Origin: VAZQ01 sp036557705
GTDB lineage: Bacteria > Pseudomonadota > Alphaproteobacteria > Rhizobiales > Xanthobacteraceae
DNA length: 64,000 bases
Assembly: GCA_036557705.1 (NCBI GenBank)
Contig: DATBHB010000192.1
Coordinates: 37,052-101,051, forward strand
Reading direction: 5' to 3'
The notes beneath the pieces were generated by a model. It was given only the letters and a program-made list of their open reading frames with translations, made no database searches and was not told the origin of the DNA. The translations under genes and the position numbers were made by a program. Below are positions 43,105-51,716 of the stretch, one piece after another; within the stretch, counting starts at the first letter, position 1; the number at the start of each line of letters is the position of its first letter.

Positions 43105-44631
43105 TCAGGCTACGCGCGCCAGATTTGAATCAATTTCCTGGCGCGCATTGCTGTTACTGCCGCGCAAGGAGGCGGTACTCGACTCTCCCGCCGGCTGTTC
43201 CGATTGCAGCTCCTTGCGAACTGCACGGGCAGCCGCAATGGCCGTTTCCGAGCGCTTTTCGCCGACGAAAACAAACAGCAGCGTCAGCGCAAGAATTTTG
43301 GCGTCGAGCCATGCGGAGGCGTTGCGGATGTACCATTCGTCTAGCGCATCTTTTTCCTGTGCCGTGACCGCGTTTCCGCCACGCACCTGGGCCCAGCCGG
43401 TGATGCCCGGCCGGATCGACAATCGTACCGACGGATTGGCCGGCTGATCCTGCGGCAGCAGCGGCCGCGGTCCGATCAAGGACATGTCGCCGACCAGCAC
43501 ATTCAACAATTGCGGGATTTCATCGAGACGAAATTTGCGCAGCAGCCGCCCGGTGGCCGAAAGGCGCTGCGATTCCGATATCGGATTCCCATCGCGATCG
43601 AAGGGAGCTTTGAGGGTGCGGAACTTGTAGACGAGGAAGGTGCGGCCCCCCACCCCCAGTCGCTGCTGCCAGAACAGGACCGGCGAGCCGACGTCAAGAA
43701 GAACCATCAGGGCCACGAAAAGCCAGGCTGGGACAAAAGCGACAACCAATGTAATCGCCGCGGCGAAGTCCAGGAGACGCTTGAATTGGAAATAGGGCGT
43801 CGGCTCGAGCCCCGGCTGCACCGGCGCCACGGATTCGCTAATCGTGCTTTTCCGCAGCTCGTGCACTCCGATGAGTTCGGGAATGAAGTGGAGCCGGATA
43901 TCACGCGTCGCGCAAATGCTCCTGACCTGCGCGACTTCGTCTTCCGCCAATTCGTCCTTGTCGGCGCCGATCAAGACGCGATCGATGCTGATTCCATGCC
44001 AGGCGAATTCATTGACGACCGATTCGAGATGATCGACCGTGCCGACGATGCGCACCCGTTCAAGCGCGCGGCCAATCATATGCGGCCGATTGTCGAAAAC
44101 CGCCATAAGGCGGTGGAGGTTCGGCGAATGGGCCTCCAATAGCCGGAGGTAAAGCGATGAGAGCCGGTTGGCTCCGATCACGATAATGTTTTCCCGCGCG
44201 TGTTTTTCTGCACCACGGCTGGTCCGGTTCGTTTCCGAGATCCGTGCGAATGTGCGCGCGGTGATGAGACCGGTGCCGAGGACCAGGGCGTGAACCAAGA
44301 GGGTCACGCGCGGCACGCCGCCGAGGCGCGTAATCGTGAAGAGCGCGATTGCGGTAAGAAAGATCGCAACCGTTACCGACTTGGCAATGTCGAGCGCATC
44401 GTGAACTGAAAAGTAGCGGGTCATCCCCTCATGGATGCGAAATGCCACAAACGAGATCAGCGAGCAGATCACCGAGATCGAGCAATAGAGCGAAACGTCG
44501 GCGAAGCCGTTGACCGACAGAATCGGCGCGTCGCGTACATAGAGGGCGATCAGGGGCGATGCGAGCGCCCAAAATGTATCGAATGCCGTAAAATGGATTT
44601 TGAAGAATCCCCGCGACGCCGGAACAGGCAC
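43105..44631 (-). CDS. Undecaprenyl-phosphate sugar phosphotransferase (priming glycosyltransferase, WcaJ-like)
   Basis: The 508-residue polytopic protein has N-terminal helices (about 15-125), a central Rossmann-like domain (NIIVIGANRLSSLYLRLLEA) and the C-terminal polyprenyl sugar-transferase domain after FKRLLDFAAAITLVVAFVPA. Key stretches are GSPVLFWQQRLGVGGRTFLVYKFRT, LRKFRLDEIPQLLNVLVGDM, SLIGPRPLLPQD and GITGWAQVRGG. It attaches the first sugar phosphate to undecaprenyl phosphate to start exopolysaccharide or capsule repeat units. The start is GTG at 44631. An AATTTGT inverted repeat lies upstream. Confidence 0.93.
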   Translation of the reverse strand: MPVPASRGFFKIHFTAFDTFWALASPLIALYVRDAPILSVNGFADVSLYCSISVICSLISFVAFRIHEGMTRYFSVHDALDIAKSVTVAIFLTAIALFTITRLGGVPRVTLLVHALVLGTGLITARTFARISETNRTSRGAEKHARENIIVIGANRLSSLYLRLLEAHSPNLHRLMAVFDNRPHMIGRALERVRIVGTVDHLESVVNEFAWHGISIDRVLIGADKDELAEDEVAQVRSICATRDIRLHFIPELIGVHELRKSTISESVAPVQPGLEPTPYFQFKRLLDFAAAITLVVAFVPAWLFVALMVLLDVGSPVLFWQQRLGVGGRTFLVYKFRTLKAPFDRDGNPISESQRLSATGRLLRKFRLDEIPQLLNVLVGDMSLIGPRPLLPQDQPANPSVRLSIRPGITGWAQVRGGNAVTAQEKDALDEWYIRNASAWLDAKILALTLLFVFVGEKRSETAIAAARAVRKELQSEQPAGESSTASLRGSNSNARQEIDSNLARVA

Positions 44632-44695
44632 GTTTGAGTCCCCCCGCCCTCTGTTCCCTCCACAGCAAGCAGGCCGGTCTTAGGGTATGGTTAAC

Positions 44696-44713
44696 AATTT
44701 GTAAACACAAATT
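44696..44713. promoter_or_regulatory. Inverted repeat upstream of the priming glycosyltransferase
   Basis: AATTTGT-AAAC-ACAAATT has perfect 7-bp arms, about 65 bp upstream of the GTG start, within the most AT-rich bases of the region. It is a good candidate for a regulator site controlling polysaccharide synthesis. Confidence 0.6.
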
Positions 44714-44796
44714 CGCGCTGCACAACCAGTAGTCGTGCAATGACCCCGGACCGCAATCGAGCCATTACGAACGTATATCCTGTATCAACGTACGTT

Positions 44797-44922
44797 ATGA
44801 GTACGAAAAGCCATGCACTCGGCCTTGCTTTTCTTATTGTGCTTGCGATTGCAGGGATTCTACTCGTCGGCAGCTGGACTTTGCGTGCTCCGCTCCGCTG
44901 CCCCAACTCGGGCTCATCGTAA
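44797..44922 (+). CDS. Possible 41-residue single-helix membrane peptide
   Basis: ATG 44797 opens MSTKSHALGLAFLIVLAIAG with ILLVGSWTLRAPLRC, one hydrophobic helix and a short polar tail. No ribosome-binding site is obvious and no family is known. It may be a chance open frame in the intergenic region. Confidence 0.3.
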   Translation: MSTKSHALGLAFLIVLAIAGILLVGSWTLRAPLRCPNSGSS

Positions 44923-45145
44923 CAGCTATGCGCAATCTTCCTGAGCGCAGCGGAGATCGAATTACAAATTCCCCGTCATTGCAGCGTTCACCGCGACCGT
45001 TTCCGCGACCGGCTGTCATACTGATTTTGCCCAGCGTCGAGGCCCCGATGGGGGCCGGCCCCCATGCGGCCGATACGCCCGACACTCGGAACCGGGAGCG
45101 CGGCGGCCGAGTTTTTTGGCAAAAGCCAGAAAAGCCTTCCAGCAT

Positions 45146-46027
45146 GTGAGCACATTGCCGAATACGACCGTACACAGCACGGGGGTGCAGCGCCTTCCTG
45201 GAGCTGGAAGCGGCTATCTGTGCGCGCGCAACGTCTCGGTGGCCTATAGTGGCCCCGGGGCGGAAATTCTCCGGGCCATCGATGGCGTCGATCTGTCGGT
45301 AGATCAAGGCGAATTTGTGTGTCTCCTCGGACCTTCCGGCTGCGGCAAAACCACTTTCCTGAATGCGGTCGCCGGGTTCCTGCCGATCTCGTCGGGCGAG
45401 CTTACCTTCAACGGGAAGCCGATCGAGCGGCCGGGACCCGATCGCGCCATGGTGTTCCAGCAGCCGGGTCTCCTGCCCTGGCGCGACATTTTGCACAACG
45501 TCACCTACGGGCTCGAAATGTCGGGCCGGATGAGGCGGCGGGAGGCGGCAGAGCGTGCCGCCGCGCTGCTCGAACTCGTCGGCCTCGCGGATTTCGCCCA
45601 TAGCTTCCCGCACCAGCTTTCGGGCGGGATGCAGCAACGCGTCAATCTCGCGCGCGCCTTGGCGGTCGAACCGGAACTGCTTTTGCTCGACGAACCTTTT
45701 GCATCGGTCGATGCGCAAACCCGAGAATCCTTGCAGATCGAACTTCTCGCCATCTGCAAACGCGCCGAAGTCACCGCGCTGTTCGTCACCCATGACATCG
45801 GCGAGGCGGTGTTCCTCGCCAACCGCGTCTGTGTGTTCAGCCGCCGGCCAGGCCGCATCGTGCAGGAGGTGCGCGTGCGTTTGCCGAAGCCGCGCGCGCA
45901 AGCGCGGCTCGAGCCGGAATTCCTCGCTTATGTCAAAGAGGTCGCGGGGGCGCTGGGGTCGACACAAGCGCCGGCGAGGAACCCACCCATGAGCAAGGAG
46001 AGGCGTTATGGCGACGGTCGCTCTTGA
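45146..46027 (+). CDS. ABC transporter ATP-binding protein, nitrate/sulfonate/taurine type
   Basis: The roughly 293-residue protein has the complete ABC motif set: Walker A GPSGCGKTTF, Q-loop VFQQPGLLPWRD, signature LSGGMQQRVNLARAL, Walker B LLLLDEPFASVDAQT, and the H-loop FVTHDIGEAVFLANRV. QQPGLLPW and the C-terminal extension are typical of SsuB/TauB. It energises the permease and binding protein encoded next. The start is uncertain: GTG 45146 or TTG 45116, neither with a strong ribosome-binding site. It overlaps the permease gene by 20 bp. Confidence 0.93.
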   Translation: MSTLPNTTVHSTGVQRLPGAGSGYLCARNVSVAYSGPGAEILRAIDGVDLSVDQGEFVCLLGPSGCGKTTFLNAVAGFLPISSGELTFNGKPIERPGPDRAMVFQQPGLLPWRDILHNVTYGLEMSGRMRRREAAERAAALLELVGLADFAHSFPHQLSGGMQQRVNLARALAVEPELLLLDEPFASVDAQTRESLQIELLAICKRAEVTALFVTHDIGEAVFLANRVCVFSRRPGRIVQEVRVRLPKPRAQARLEPEFLAYVKEVAGALGSTQAPARNPPMSKERRYGDGRS

Positions 46028-46829
46028 TGAATCCGGGACGCCGGCACGGCTCCGAGTCGCGTCGTTCGCACGGCTTGGCCAGCGCACCGAGCGGATTGTC
46101 TTCGGCACCGCCTTCCTGGCGGCGCTGTTTATCGCCTGGGAATCGGTTACGGCCCTCGGCATCGAGCCGCCGATCATTCTGCCGTCACCCGCCGGGGTGG
46201 TCGGCGCCTTCGGCCGGCTGTTCTCCTCGCCCGATGTTTGGGCCGATTTCGCCGCAAGCGGTCAGGAATTGCTCTATGGCTTTGTGCTGGCAGCAGCCGT
46301 TGGCATTACGCTGGGGCTCGCGATCGGCTGGTATCCTCGGCTGGGATATTTCTTCGATCCCTTCATCAGCTTTCTCTACGCGATCCCGCGTGTTGCGCTT
46401 GGCCCGCTGCTCATTGTGTGGCTGGGAATCGGTCTTGCCTCCAAAGTCGCGCTCGTGTTTCTGATCTCGGTCTTTCCGGTGCTCGTCAATACGAGCAGCG
46501 GCATTCGCAGCCTCGATCCGAATCTCGTGCGCGTCGCCCGTTGCTTCGGCGCGAGCGACCTCAAGATCTTTCGCACCATCGCGCTCCCTGGCACGGTCCC
46601 GTTCATCCTCGGCGGCTTGCGCCTGGCGATAGGCCAGTCGCTGATCGGAGTATTTGTTGCCGAGCTGCTCGGAGCCCAATTCGGGGTCGGCGCCATGATG
46701 GAGAACGCCGGCGAGCAGTTCCAGACCGATACAGTCTTTGCGGGCCTGTTGATTTTCGCCGCGGCCGGCATGCTGCTGACTGCAATCGTGCGCTGGCTTG
46801 AGCGCCGCTTCGATGCCTGGCGCGTGTGA
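46008..46829 (+). CDS. ABC transporter permease, nitrate/sulfonate/taurine type
   Basis: The 273-residue protein has about six helices. The coupling (EAA) loop is SSGIRSLDPNLVRVARCFGA followed by SDLKIFRTIALPGTVPFILG, and it carries the SsuC/TauC-like IIPPIILPSP-type segment EPPIILPSPAGVVGAFGRLF. It forms the membrane channel for the preceding ATPase. AAGGAGAGGCGTT precedes the ATG, which overlaps the ATPase gene. The binding-protein gene follows 41 bp later, after a short 14-bp tandem duplication (TCAGGGATCAGATG twice). Confidence 0.93.
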   Translation: MATVALDESGTPARLRVASFARLGQRTERIVFGTAFLAALFIAWESVTALGIEPPIILPSPAGVVGAFGRLFSSPDVWADFAASGQELLYGFVLAAAVGITLGLAIGWYPRLGYFFDPFISFLYAIPRVALGPLLIVWLGIGLASKVALVFLISVFPVLVNTSSGIRSLDPNLVRVARCFGASDLKIFRTIALPGTVPFILGGLRLAIGQSLIGVFVAELLGAQFGVGAMMENAGEQFQTDTVFAGLLIFAAAGMLLTAIVRWLERRFDAWRV

Positions 46830-46870
46830 CTTGTCAGGGATCAGATGTCAGGGATCAGATGGAGGACGAT

Positions 46871-47869
46871 ATGGTCCAGCAAACTCGATTACGCATTCTC
46901 GCATACCTCGCTTGCGCGTCTTGCCTGTTCGGCACGACCGCGCACGCAGCGGCGGCAGCGAAGCCGACGCAGATCACGGTCTCCTACAGCGAGAAGACCG
47001 TCGATTTCCTGCCGCTGTGGATCGCAAGCGACGCCGGATATTTCAGGAAACACGGCCTCGACGTGACGCTGCGCTACCTGCCGGCTCAGGAAGGCATACC
47101 GGCTCTCATAACCGGGCAGGTGCAGATCGCCGGCATCGGCGGCAGCGATGCCGTCTCCGCCGAGGCGCAGGGCGCAAAATTGAAGCTCGTTTTGACGCTC
47201 ACTCCGACCTACATCTTTCAATTCTGGGCGCGTCCACAATTCGCGAATGCGGATGCCTTGAAGGGGCAGCGTATCGGAGTTACCAGCGCCACCGGCTCGC
47301 TCTATGCCGGCACGCTGCTGGCGCTCAAGGAACTCGGGCTCACGGCAAAAGACGTCATACTCACGCCGCTGGGCAGCGTGACCAACGTGAACAACTCTTT
47401 GCTGGCGGGAAGCATCGCGGCGGCAGCCTCGCATCCCCCGGCGACCTATGAATTCAAGCGCGCCGGGCTCGTCGATCTTGTCGACCTCGCAAAGAAAAGG
47501 ATCCCTTCCGTGAGTGCCGGCATATGGGTCACGCAATCCTTCATCGCAGCTAACCGCGGCACCGTCCAAAACACGATCGATGCCGTGATCGAGGCGATCG
47601 GGCGCGAAAAGTCAGACCGCGCCGTTGCCGAGAACGAAATCCGCGAGCATTTGGGCGTGACCGACCAGGCACAACTCGACTTCACCTATGATTTCTACAC
47701 CAAAGAGGCCTTGCCGGCGCAGCCGATGCCGGACGCTGCGCAGCTGCAATCGAACGTGCAAGCGCTTTCCGCCAGCAACCCTAGAGTCGCAACCGTGAAC
47801 GTTGCCGCCATGCTCGACCGCAGCTTCGTTACCGACGCGGAGAAGGACAGCGCGGGAGGCAGGAATTGA
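46871..47869 (+). CDS. ABC transporter substrate-binding protein (NMT1/SsuA-like)
   Basis: The 332-residue protein has a signal peptide (LRILAYLACASCLFGTTAHA). The mature part has the NMT1/SsuA fold signatures VSYSEKTVDFLPLWIASDAG with YFRKHGLDVTLRYLPAQEG, ALITGQVQIAGIGGSDAVSA, LKGQRIGVTSATGSLYAGTL and WVTQSFIAANRGTVQNTIDA. It should deliver a small oxidised sulfur, nitrogen or aromatic compound to the ABC transporter; no metabolic neighbour identifies it. ATG 46871 follows GGAGG. The next gene starts within 30 bp. Confidence 0.92.
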   Translation: MVQQTRLRILAYLACASCLFGTTAHAAAAAKPTQITVSYSEKTVDFLPLWIASDAGYFRKHGLDVTLRYLPAQEGIPALITGQVQIAGIGGSDAVSAEAQGAKLKLVLTLTPTYIFQFWARPQFANADALKGQRIGVTSATGSLYAGTLLALKELGLTAKDVILTPLGSVTNVNNSLLAGSIAAAASHPPATYEFKRAGLVDLVDLAKKRIPSVSAGIWVTQSFIAANRGTVQNTIDAVIEAIGREKSDRAVAENEIREHLGVTDQAQLDFTYDFYTKEALPAQPMPDAAQLQSNVQALSASNPRVATVNVAAMLDRSFVTDAEKDSAGGRN

Positions 47870-47894
47870 ACCGGCGTTGACGCGGCTTTTAGCC

Positions 47895-49148
47895 GTGAAT
47901 CGACTACGCGACGCGGCGCGCCGCTTTCTGCCGTTTCCCGGCCAGTTCTGGGATGCGATCAGAGAATCGCTGTTTGGAGCCGACACCGCCGGCATTGCGG
48001 ACGCACGCCAGGGCGCCCGAGCCGCCGCTCTTGTCGTTTGGCTGCTGGGCAAGACCGGCGCTGGCAAGACGGCAATTATCGCGGCACTCACCGGCGATGC
48101 GCGCGCCGAGGTTGGCGCGGGCTTCGAACCCTGCACGCGAACCGCGAGGTTCTACGATGTGCCTCCAGAGGCGCCGCTGGTTCGCTTTCTCGATACCCGC
48201 GGACTGGGCGAGGTGGGCTACGATGCCGCAAGCGACATTTCCTGGTGTGAGCAGCAATCGCATTTGGTACTGGCCGTGATGCAGGTATCCGACCCGGATC
48301 AGCACGTCGTGCTGCGCGCGCTCGAACAGGCGCGTGGCCGCCATCCCGAATGGCCGGTGGCCGTAGCGCAGACCGGCCTGCACCGCCTTTACCCACCAGG
48401 AATGGCGCATCCGATCCCTTATCCTTACGCGGGCAAGCCGGACGACGAGACACAAGCGTCATTACCTCATGGCTTGCGCCAAGCGCTTGCCTATCAGCGC
48501 AAGCTGTTCAACGGCTTGCGCGGACCCCAACCACGCTTCGTGCCGATCGACTTTACCGTGCCGGCAGATGGATTCCCACCCTGTGACTACGGACTGGAAG
48601 ACTTGTGGTGCATCCTGACCGCGGCGTTTCCGGTGGCCTTCGAGGCGCTTCACCGCGCCCACGCCGACCTGGAAAGCGACCGCATCCGCGCGAATGCTCG
48701 CCCGTTGATCTATGGCTGCGGTACGGCCGCCGCCGGCGCTGGCGCCGTTCCGGTCCCGATCGTCGGAGTCGGCGGTCTCGCTGGCGTGATCGCGACGATG
48801 CTGCGGGGCCTGGCGAGGCGCTACCGGCTGGAGTGGACCCCGCGCATGTTCGGTCAGTTCAGCGGTGCGATCGGCGGCGGCGCCGTCGCCGCCTTCCTGC
48901 TCAGATATGGGCTGCGTGAAATACTTAAACTCGTTCCGGTGATGGGGACGGTTGCAGCCGGCGCGCTCAATGCGGCGGCGGCTTTCGCCGTGACGGTCGC
49001 GATCGGAGAAGCCGCTTGCGTGTGGCTTGGCTATCAGCGCCGCGGCCTGAATGCTCCAAGCGAAGAGGTGCGCCGTGCCTTCGCGGATGGACTGGCGGCC
49101 GGATTGCGAGAGGCCAAGAAGCCGATTCGGCCAGAGCCCGCCAAATGA
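47895..49148 (+). CDS. GTPase with C-terminal DUF697-like membrane domain
   Basis: The roughly 417-residue protein has a P-loop GKTGAGKT (residues 52-59), a G3 motif DTRGLGE (100-106) and a G4-like VAQTGLHR. The C-terminal 130 residues are glycine/alanine-rich helices (PIVGVGGLAGVIATMLRGLA, GAIGGGAVAAFLLRYGLREI, VPVMGTVAAGALNAAAAFAV) that match DUF697, as in YcjF-like proteins. It is probably a membrane-associated GTPase in envelope stress or division. The start is uncertain (GTG 47895 used; TTG 47877 possible). Its stop overlaps the start of the next GTPase gene as ATGA. Confidence 0.8.
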   Translation: MNRLRDAARRFLPFPGQFWDAIRESLFGADTAGIADARQGARAAALVVWLLGKTGAGKTAIIAALTGDARAEVGAGFEPCTRTARFYDVPPEAPLVRFLDTRGLGEVGYDAASDISWCEQQSHLVLAVMQVSDPDQHVVLRALEQARGRHPEWPVAVAQTGLHRLYPPGMAHPIPYPYAGKPDDETQASLPHGLRQALAYQRKLFNGLRGPQPRFVPIDFTVPADGFPPCDYGLEDLWCILTAAFPVAFEALHRAHADLESDRIRANARPLIYGCGTAAAGAGAVPVPIVGVGGLAGVIATMLRGLARRYRLEWTPRMFGQFSGAIGGGAVAAFLLRYGLREILKLVPVMGTVAAGALNAAAAFAVTVAIGEAACVWLGYQRRGLNAPSEEVRRAFADGLAAGLREAKKPIRPEPAK

Positions 49149-50665
49149 GGTTGGGCACGATATTGCGACGGCGCTGGCCGGAAGCGCTGCTCATCGCTGC
49201 GGTCACGTTGCCCTGGCTGGCGCTGCTCGGGCTCGGCACTCTGTGGCTTTGGCAGCGCGGTTACGCGTGGGTTTGGGCAATCGTGGCTGCCGCCCTCGCC
49301 TTGCTGGCTTGGCCGCTCACGCGACTGGTCCGGCGGCGCCAAAACGCGGAACTGCGAACCGCGCTTGGCGACTGTGGCGAACCTTCTCCTGCGTGGAATG
49401 TGCGCGAGCGCGAGGCATGGTCCGCCGTGCTCGCCATTGCTGACGCCACTGCTCCATTCTCCTTTATCGATGTCGATCCTCTTCTCGCGAAAGCCCGCCA
49501 GGTCGTCGAAGCAGTCGCGGAGCAACTGCATCCACAAACCCAGGCGCCGTGGGCGCAATTCAGCCTTCCGGATGTCCTGCTGTTGACCGAGCGCGTCTCG
49601 CAAGACCTGCGTCGAGACGCCCTTCGCATGATTCCAGGGGTCAGATTCATAAAGCTGGACCACGTCCTCCAGGTCAAGCAAATGGTCGACCGCTACGGCC
49701 CGATATGGACGGCAGGCTACAATCTGTGGCGCGTGATCCGTGGCATATGGAATCCAGCAGCGGCGGCGGCGCGGGAAATCAGTGGAGTTTTTGATAGCAA
49801 TGTGGCCACAGTTCTTTCGGATGGCGTACGCAGGGGCCTTACGCAAGACTTCGTTCGTAGGATTGGCCGGGCAGCAATCGACCTTTATTCAGGGCGGCTG
49901 GCGCTCTCAGACGAGGAACTGCGGCTCGCGCAAGAGCGCGATAGAGCCTCTGTTGCAGCCGAGCCGAATGCGCCGGTGAGGATCCTGCTGCTCGGTCAGG
50001 TCAATGCCGGAAAATCGAGCCTCATAAGCGCGTTGGCGCAGGAGATACGCTGCGCCGCAGGGCCGCTGCCGACGACCGCGCGCGCGGCCGAGCACCTGAT
50101 CGAGATGGAAGGACGCCCGGCTGTCTCGCTCGTCGACATGCCAGGCCTGGGCGACGGCATCGAGCAGGAGCTGCGGGCGCAGGCCAAACGGGCCGATCTC
50201 GTGCTCTGGGTCGCCTCCGCAACGCAACCGGCGCGCAGCACCGATCGCAAAGGGCTCGATGATTTTCGCCTCTGGGCGAGGGCGCAGCTCGCGCGCCGGC
50301 CGCCGCGCGTCGTTTTGGCGCTCACGCATATCGATGAATTGCGGCCTGCCAGCGAGTGGGCGCCGCCCTATGACCTCGCGACATCAGCCGCACCGAAGGC
50401 GCGCAATATTGTGGCCGCGATCCACTCCGTCAGCAGAACGCTTGATATTCCCGCCGGCGCGATTGTGCCGGTAGCCATGCCTCCCGGTCGTGCCCCCTAT
50501 AATACCGACGCTCTCTGGGCGCGCATCGCCGTCGACCTCGACGATGCCAGGCTGGTGCAGCTCGACCGCCTCCGGATCAGCGGACAACGCGTAAGCCTGC
50601 GCGCGCTTGCGAGCCAGCTTGGCCATGCTGGACGCTTCATTATCGAGGGTATCGCAAAGGCTTGA
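49145..50665 (+). CDS. Membrane-anchored GTPase (YcjX/dynamin-like class uncertain)
   Basis: The 506-residue protein has two N-terminal helices (residues about 14-36 and 42-58), a long helical middle (WTAGYNLWRVIRGIWNPAAA, GVRRGLTQDFVRRIGRAAID), then a GTPase domain: GQVNAGKS (284-291), DMPGLGDG (331-338) and LTHIDEL. The catalytic domain is at the C-terminal half, unlike most translation GTPases. The gene overlaps the preceding DUF697 GTPase by 4 bp (ATGA), so the two products should be made together and may act as a pair. Function unknown. Confidence 0.82.
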   Translation: MRLGTILRRRWPEALLIAAVTLPWLALLGLGTLWLWQRGYAWVWAIVAAALALLAWPLTRLVRRRQNAELRTALGDCGEPSPAWNVREREAWSAVLAIADATAPFSFIDVDPLLAKARQVVEAVAEQLHPQTQAPWAQFSLPDVLLLTERVSQDLRRDALRMIPGVRFIKLDHVLQVKQMVDRYGPIWTAGYNLWRVIRGIWNPAAAAAREISGVFDSNVATVLSDGVRRGLTQDFVRRIGRAAIDLYSGRLALSDEELRLAQERDRASVAAEPNAPVRILLLGQVNAGKSSLISALAQEIRCAAGPLPTTARAAEHLIEMEGRPAVSLVDMPGLGDGIEQELRAQAKRADLVLWVASATQPARSTDRKGLDDFRLWARAQLARRPPRVVLALTHIDELRPASEWAPPYDLATSAAPKARNIVAAIHSVSRTLDIPAGAIVPVAMPPGRAPYNTDALWARIAVDLDDARLVQLDRLRISGQRVSLRALASQLGHAGRFIIEGIAKA

Positions 50666-50903
50666 CCGTCCTAGCCTGTGGCAGTTCTGCGTTAAGCCAA
50701 AAATAGAACCGTGGACAACGCGCCGGGAATTGCCATTGGCGCGATTTTGTGGGAATGATTCATTCCGGGGTGGGGGCTATGGTCGCAGCGAAGTCGGGCT
50801 AGGGTTCGATGGCCGCGGCAGCATTGAGCTTCAATCGCCACCATTCCAGGCTGAGCACTGCGAGCGCGGCACCCCCGGAGTGCTCGCGCCAAGGAGGCGA
50901 TAC
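50666..50903. other. Intergenic region, no gene seen
   Basis: About 240 bp between the GTPase pair and the next secreted protein gene. No conserved open frame or strong hairpin is visible. It probably holds a promoter for the 50904 gene. Confidence 0.4.
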
Positions 50904-51716
50904 ATGATCCAGATCAGCAAATATCGGCGCGCGGCATCGTCTGCATTCCAAACGGCGTCTCTGACGCTGCTGGCATTGCTGTTCACGCCAGGCCCGCCCG
51001 GGTTCTGGTCGGGAGCCGGTTGGGCGCAGGAAACGCGGCAAGCTCAAAGAGCCGTGAGACCTTTAAGAATCCCGCCGACGTCTTCCATTCCAGGATCCGA
51101 TCAATTGCCGGTGCGGGACCCCGCCGCGGGAGCCCTGGGAGCGGCGCTGTCAGCCTGTGACAAGGAGGCGCAGAGCCCGGATAATCTTATTCTCCCGGGC
51201 GCCAAAGGCGATCTCAAGCTTGATCGTTGCTACCGGGGACGCGATCATCTCGTGTGCAGCTTCAATGCTCTTCTCAAAGAGGCAAAATCCCTGCTCGAAG
51301 ACTACAGAAAAATCGTAGACGCCCGTTATCCGGAAGTAAGCAGCGTCGGCGATGTCTGTAAGATCAAGCCGGACGGCCTCGCTGTCGATATGCAGAATGC
51401 AACTGATTTCGCCAGTCGCTTCAAGATTCTGAAAGCGGAGTATGAGGCGCGGATCGGCTGCGCGAACAAAGTCGGGCAAGCGCTGAAAGACGTAACCTTG
51501 CCCGACATGGCACAGGCGCCGGGCATACTGAAGTCGATGATCGACGCGATCGAGGGAGATGTGAAGGGCGTTTCCGTGGAGGAGGCGAAAGTTGTTGAAC
51601 TGGCCGAAAAGATCGATGTTTCTCAGCGCGCCATGATCACCATCCGAAAAATCCATCGCTCGATATGTCTGCAGGACCAGCACCCGGCCTCGCAAGAGGA
51701 CCGCGCCAATCGTTAG
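50904..51716 (+). CDS. Secreted hypothetical protein
   Basis: The 270-residue protein has a signal peptide (AFQTASLTLLALLFTPGPPG to WAQ). A Pro-rich linker follows, then a helical domain with Cys pairs (SACDKE, DRCYRGRDHLVCSFNALLKE, VCKIKPDG, RIGCANKVGQAL and ICLQDQ), probably disulfide-bonded. I recognise no family. AAGGAGGCGATAC precedes ATG 50904. Its 3' end overlaps the possible start of the amine oxidase gene by 52 bp. Confidence 0.7.
   Translation: MIQISKYRRAASSAFQTASLTLLALLFTPGPPGFWSGAGWAQETRQAQRAVRPLRIPPTSSIPGSDQLPVRDPAAGALGAALSACDKEAQSPDNLILPGAKGDLKLDRCYRGRDHLVCSFNALLKEAKSLLEDYRKIVDARYPEVSSVGDVCKIKPDGLAVDMQNATDFASRFKILKAEYEARIGCANKVGQALKDVTLPDMAQAPGILKSMIDAIEGDVKGVSVEEAKVVELAEKIDVSQRAMITIRKIHRSICLQDQHPASQEDRANR

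Larger units (their letters stand above)
44632..45145. other. Long divergent intergenic region
   Basis: About 510 bp between the priming transferase (leftward) and the ABC transporter genes (rightward). It contains an inverted repeat at 44696 and one weak 41-codon open frame at 44797. The rest has no gene I can support. Confidence 0.5.

Noticed and set aside
46832..46860. TCAGGGATCAGATG tandem duplication before the binding-protein gene as an operator
   Set aside because: It is a simple 14-bp duplication without symmetry and is most easily explained by replication slippage.
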